A DNA stretch of 22,267 nt from JAICSD01 sp035637115 (GTDB lineage: Bacteria > Acidobacteriota > Vicinamibacteria > Vicinamibacterales > 2-12-FULL-66-21). Location: the NCBI GenBank assembly GCA_035637115.1, contig DASPXV010000161.1, forward strand, positions 1-22,267, written 5' to 3'. Of the stretch, positions 21,912-22,267 are shown one piece after another. The translations under genes were made by a program, and so were the position numbers. Each line of letters begins with the position of its first letter. Position 1 is the first letter of the stretch. The notes under the pieces were generated by a model. It was not told the origin of the DNA, made no database searches, and saw nothing but the letters and a program-made list of their open reading frames with translations.

Positions 21912-21971
21912 TGTCGGGCAGAGGGCAAGCCACTCGCTTCGCTCGCTGCCGGGCAGAAACTCTGCCCGACA
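21912..21971. repeat. 12-bp perfect inverted repeat at the edge of the array
   Basis: TGTCGGGCAGAG (21912-21923) is the exact reverse complement of CTCTGCCCGACA (21960-21971). The right arm contains the start of the first tandem unit, so one inverted copy of the unit core faces the array. The 36-nt spacer carries CACTCGCTTCGCTCGCTGCC (21931-21950), related to the repeat at the left end of the window. Confidence 0.8.
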
Positions 21972-22267
21972 AGGATCACGTTGCCCGACAAGGATCACGT
22001 TGCCCGACAAGGATCACTGATTGCCCGACAAGGGTCAGCCCTTGCCCGACAAGGGTCAGCCCTGCCCGACAAGCATCAGCCCTTGCCCGACAAGGATCAC
22101 TCATTGCCCGACAAGGGTCAGCCCTTGCCCGACAAGGATCACTCATTGCCCGACAAGCATCAGCCCTTGCCCGACAAGCATCAGCCCTTGCCCGACAAGG
22201 GTCAGCCCTTGCCCGACAAGCATCAGCCCTTGCCCGACAAGGGTCAGCCCTTGCCCGACAAGGGTCA
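21963..22267. repeat. Minisatellite, about 15 units, mostly 21 bp
   Basis: Units begin TGCCCGACAAG at 21963, 21982, 22001, 22022, 22043, 22063, 22084, 22105, 22126, 22147, 22168, 22189, 22210, 22231 and 22252. The array continues beyond the window. The first two units are 19 bp, the fifth is 20 bp and the other complete units are 21 bp. The tail after the constant core comes in three types: GGATCAC, GGGTCAG and GCATCAG. Many junctions read CCCTTG-CCCGA-CAAGGG, a hairpin with a 5-nt loop. It does not look like CRISPR because there are no unique spacers. All three plus frames are open from 22021 on, so coding cannot be excluded. Confidence 0.93.

Noticed and set aside
21807..22010. 67-codon minus-strand open frame at the right end
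   Set aside because: It starts in the tandem array, crosses a terminator and enters the TPR gene antisense; it has no domain.
21963..22267. CRISPR array
   Set aside because: Units are contiguous with only short variant tails and no unique spacers of 25-40 nt, and no cas genes are present.

Overview
The window is GC-rich, densely coded bacterial chromosome made almost entirely of conserved housekeeping genes. Gene order (prfA-prmC, ileS-lspA-lgt-rluD, dksA-like-lon-HDAC, rpmB-ridA, a bifunctional rel gene), paired M16 peptidases, a secreted PA-IL-like protein and frequent dispersed GC-rich repeats suggest Acidobacteriota, probably the Vicinamibacteria. That placement comes from overall character and not from a marker search. 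There is no phage, transposase, CRISPR array, tRNA or rRNA gene.

Layout. 1-190: almost two copies of a 100-bp repeat ending just before prfA. 191-2470 (+): prfA, prmC and a HIT hydrolase. 2451-6537 (-): a catalytic M16 peptidase, a zinc-site-less M16 partner, a HAD phosphatase and a GNAT-like protein, packed head to tail. 6538-6635: divergent intergenic region. 6636-7436 (+): exported protein with a duplicated N-terminal module and a PA-IL-like C-terminus, followed by an intrinsic terminator that runs into the ileS promoter. 7533-13263 (+): ileS, lspA, lgt, rluD and a Nudix hydrolase, joined by overlaps or short gaps. 13260-17042 (-): dksA-like, lon and an acetylpolyamine/histone deacetylase-like gene, with a possible sigma-54 promoter in front. 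17239-17778 (-): an unrecognised 179-residue protein, divergent from rpmB-ridA (17892-18466, +) across a mirror-symmetric pair of -10 boxes. 18587-20752 (-): Rel/SpoT. 20870-21847 (+): a TPR probable lipoprotein with a good sigma-70 promoter and terminator. 21912-22267: a minisatellite of about 15 units, mostly 21 bp, whose units can fold as hairpins and which runs off the window.

Themes. Several genes concern translation (RF1 and its methylase PrmC, IleRS, RluD, L28) and the stringent response (Rel/SpoT and a DksA/TraR-like protein). LspA and Lgt mature lipoproteins, and the TPR protein is a plausible client. Lon and the two M16 proteins handle protein turnover. Start/stop overlaps of the form GTGA recur at four junctions, suggesting translational coupling. 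I see no clear new multi-gene system. The least explained elements are the terminal hairpin-repeat array, the 8-bp-periodic inverted repeat at 18489-18554, the symmetric divergent promoter at 17835-17861, the 179-residue unknown protein, and a short sequence shared between the end of an M16 gene and the interior of ileS.
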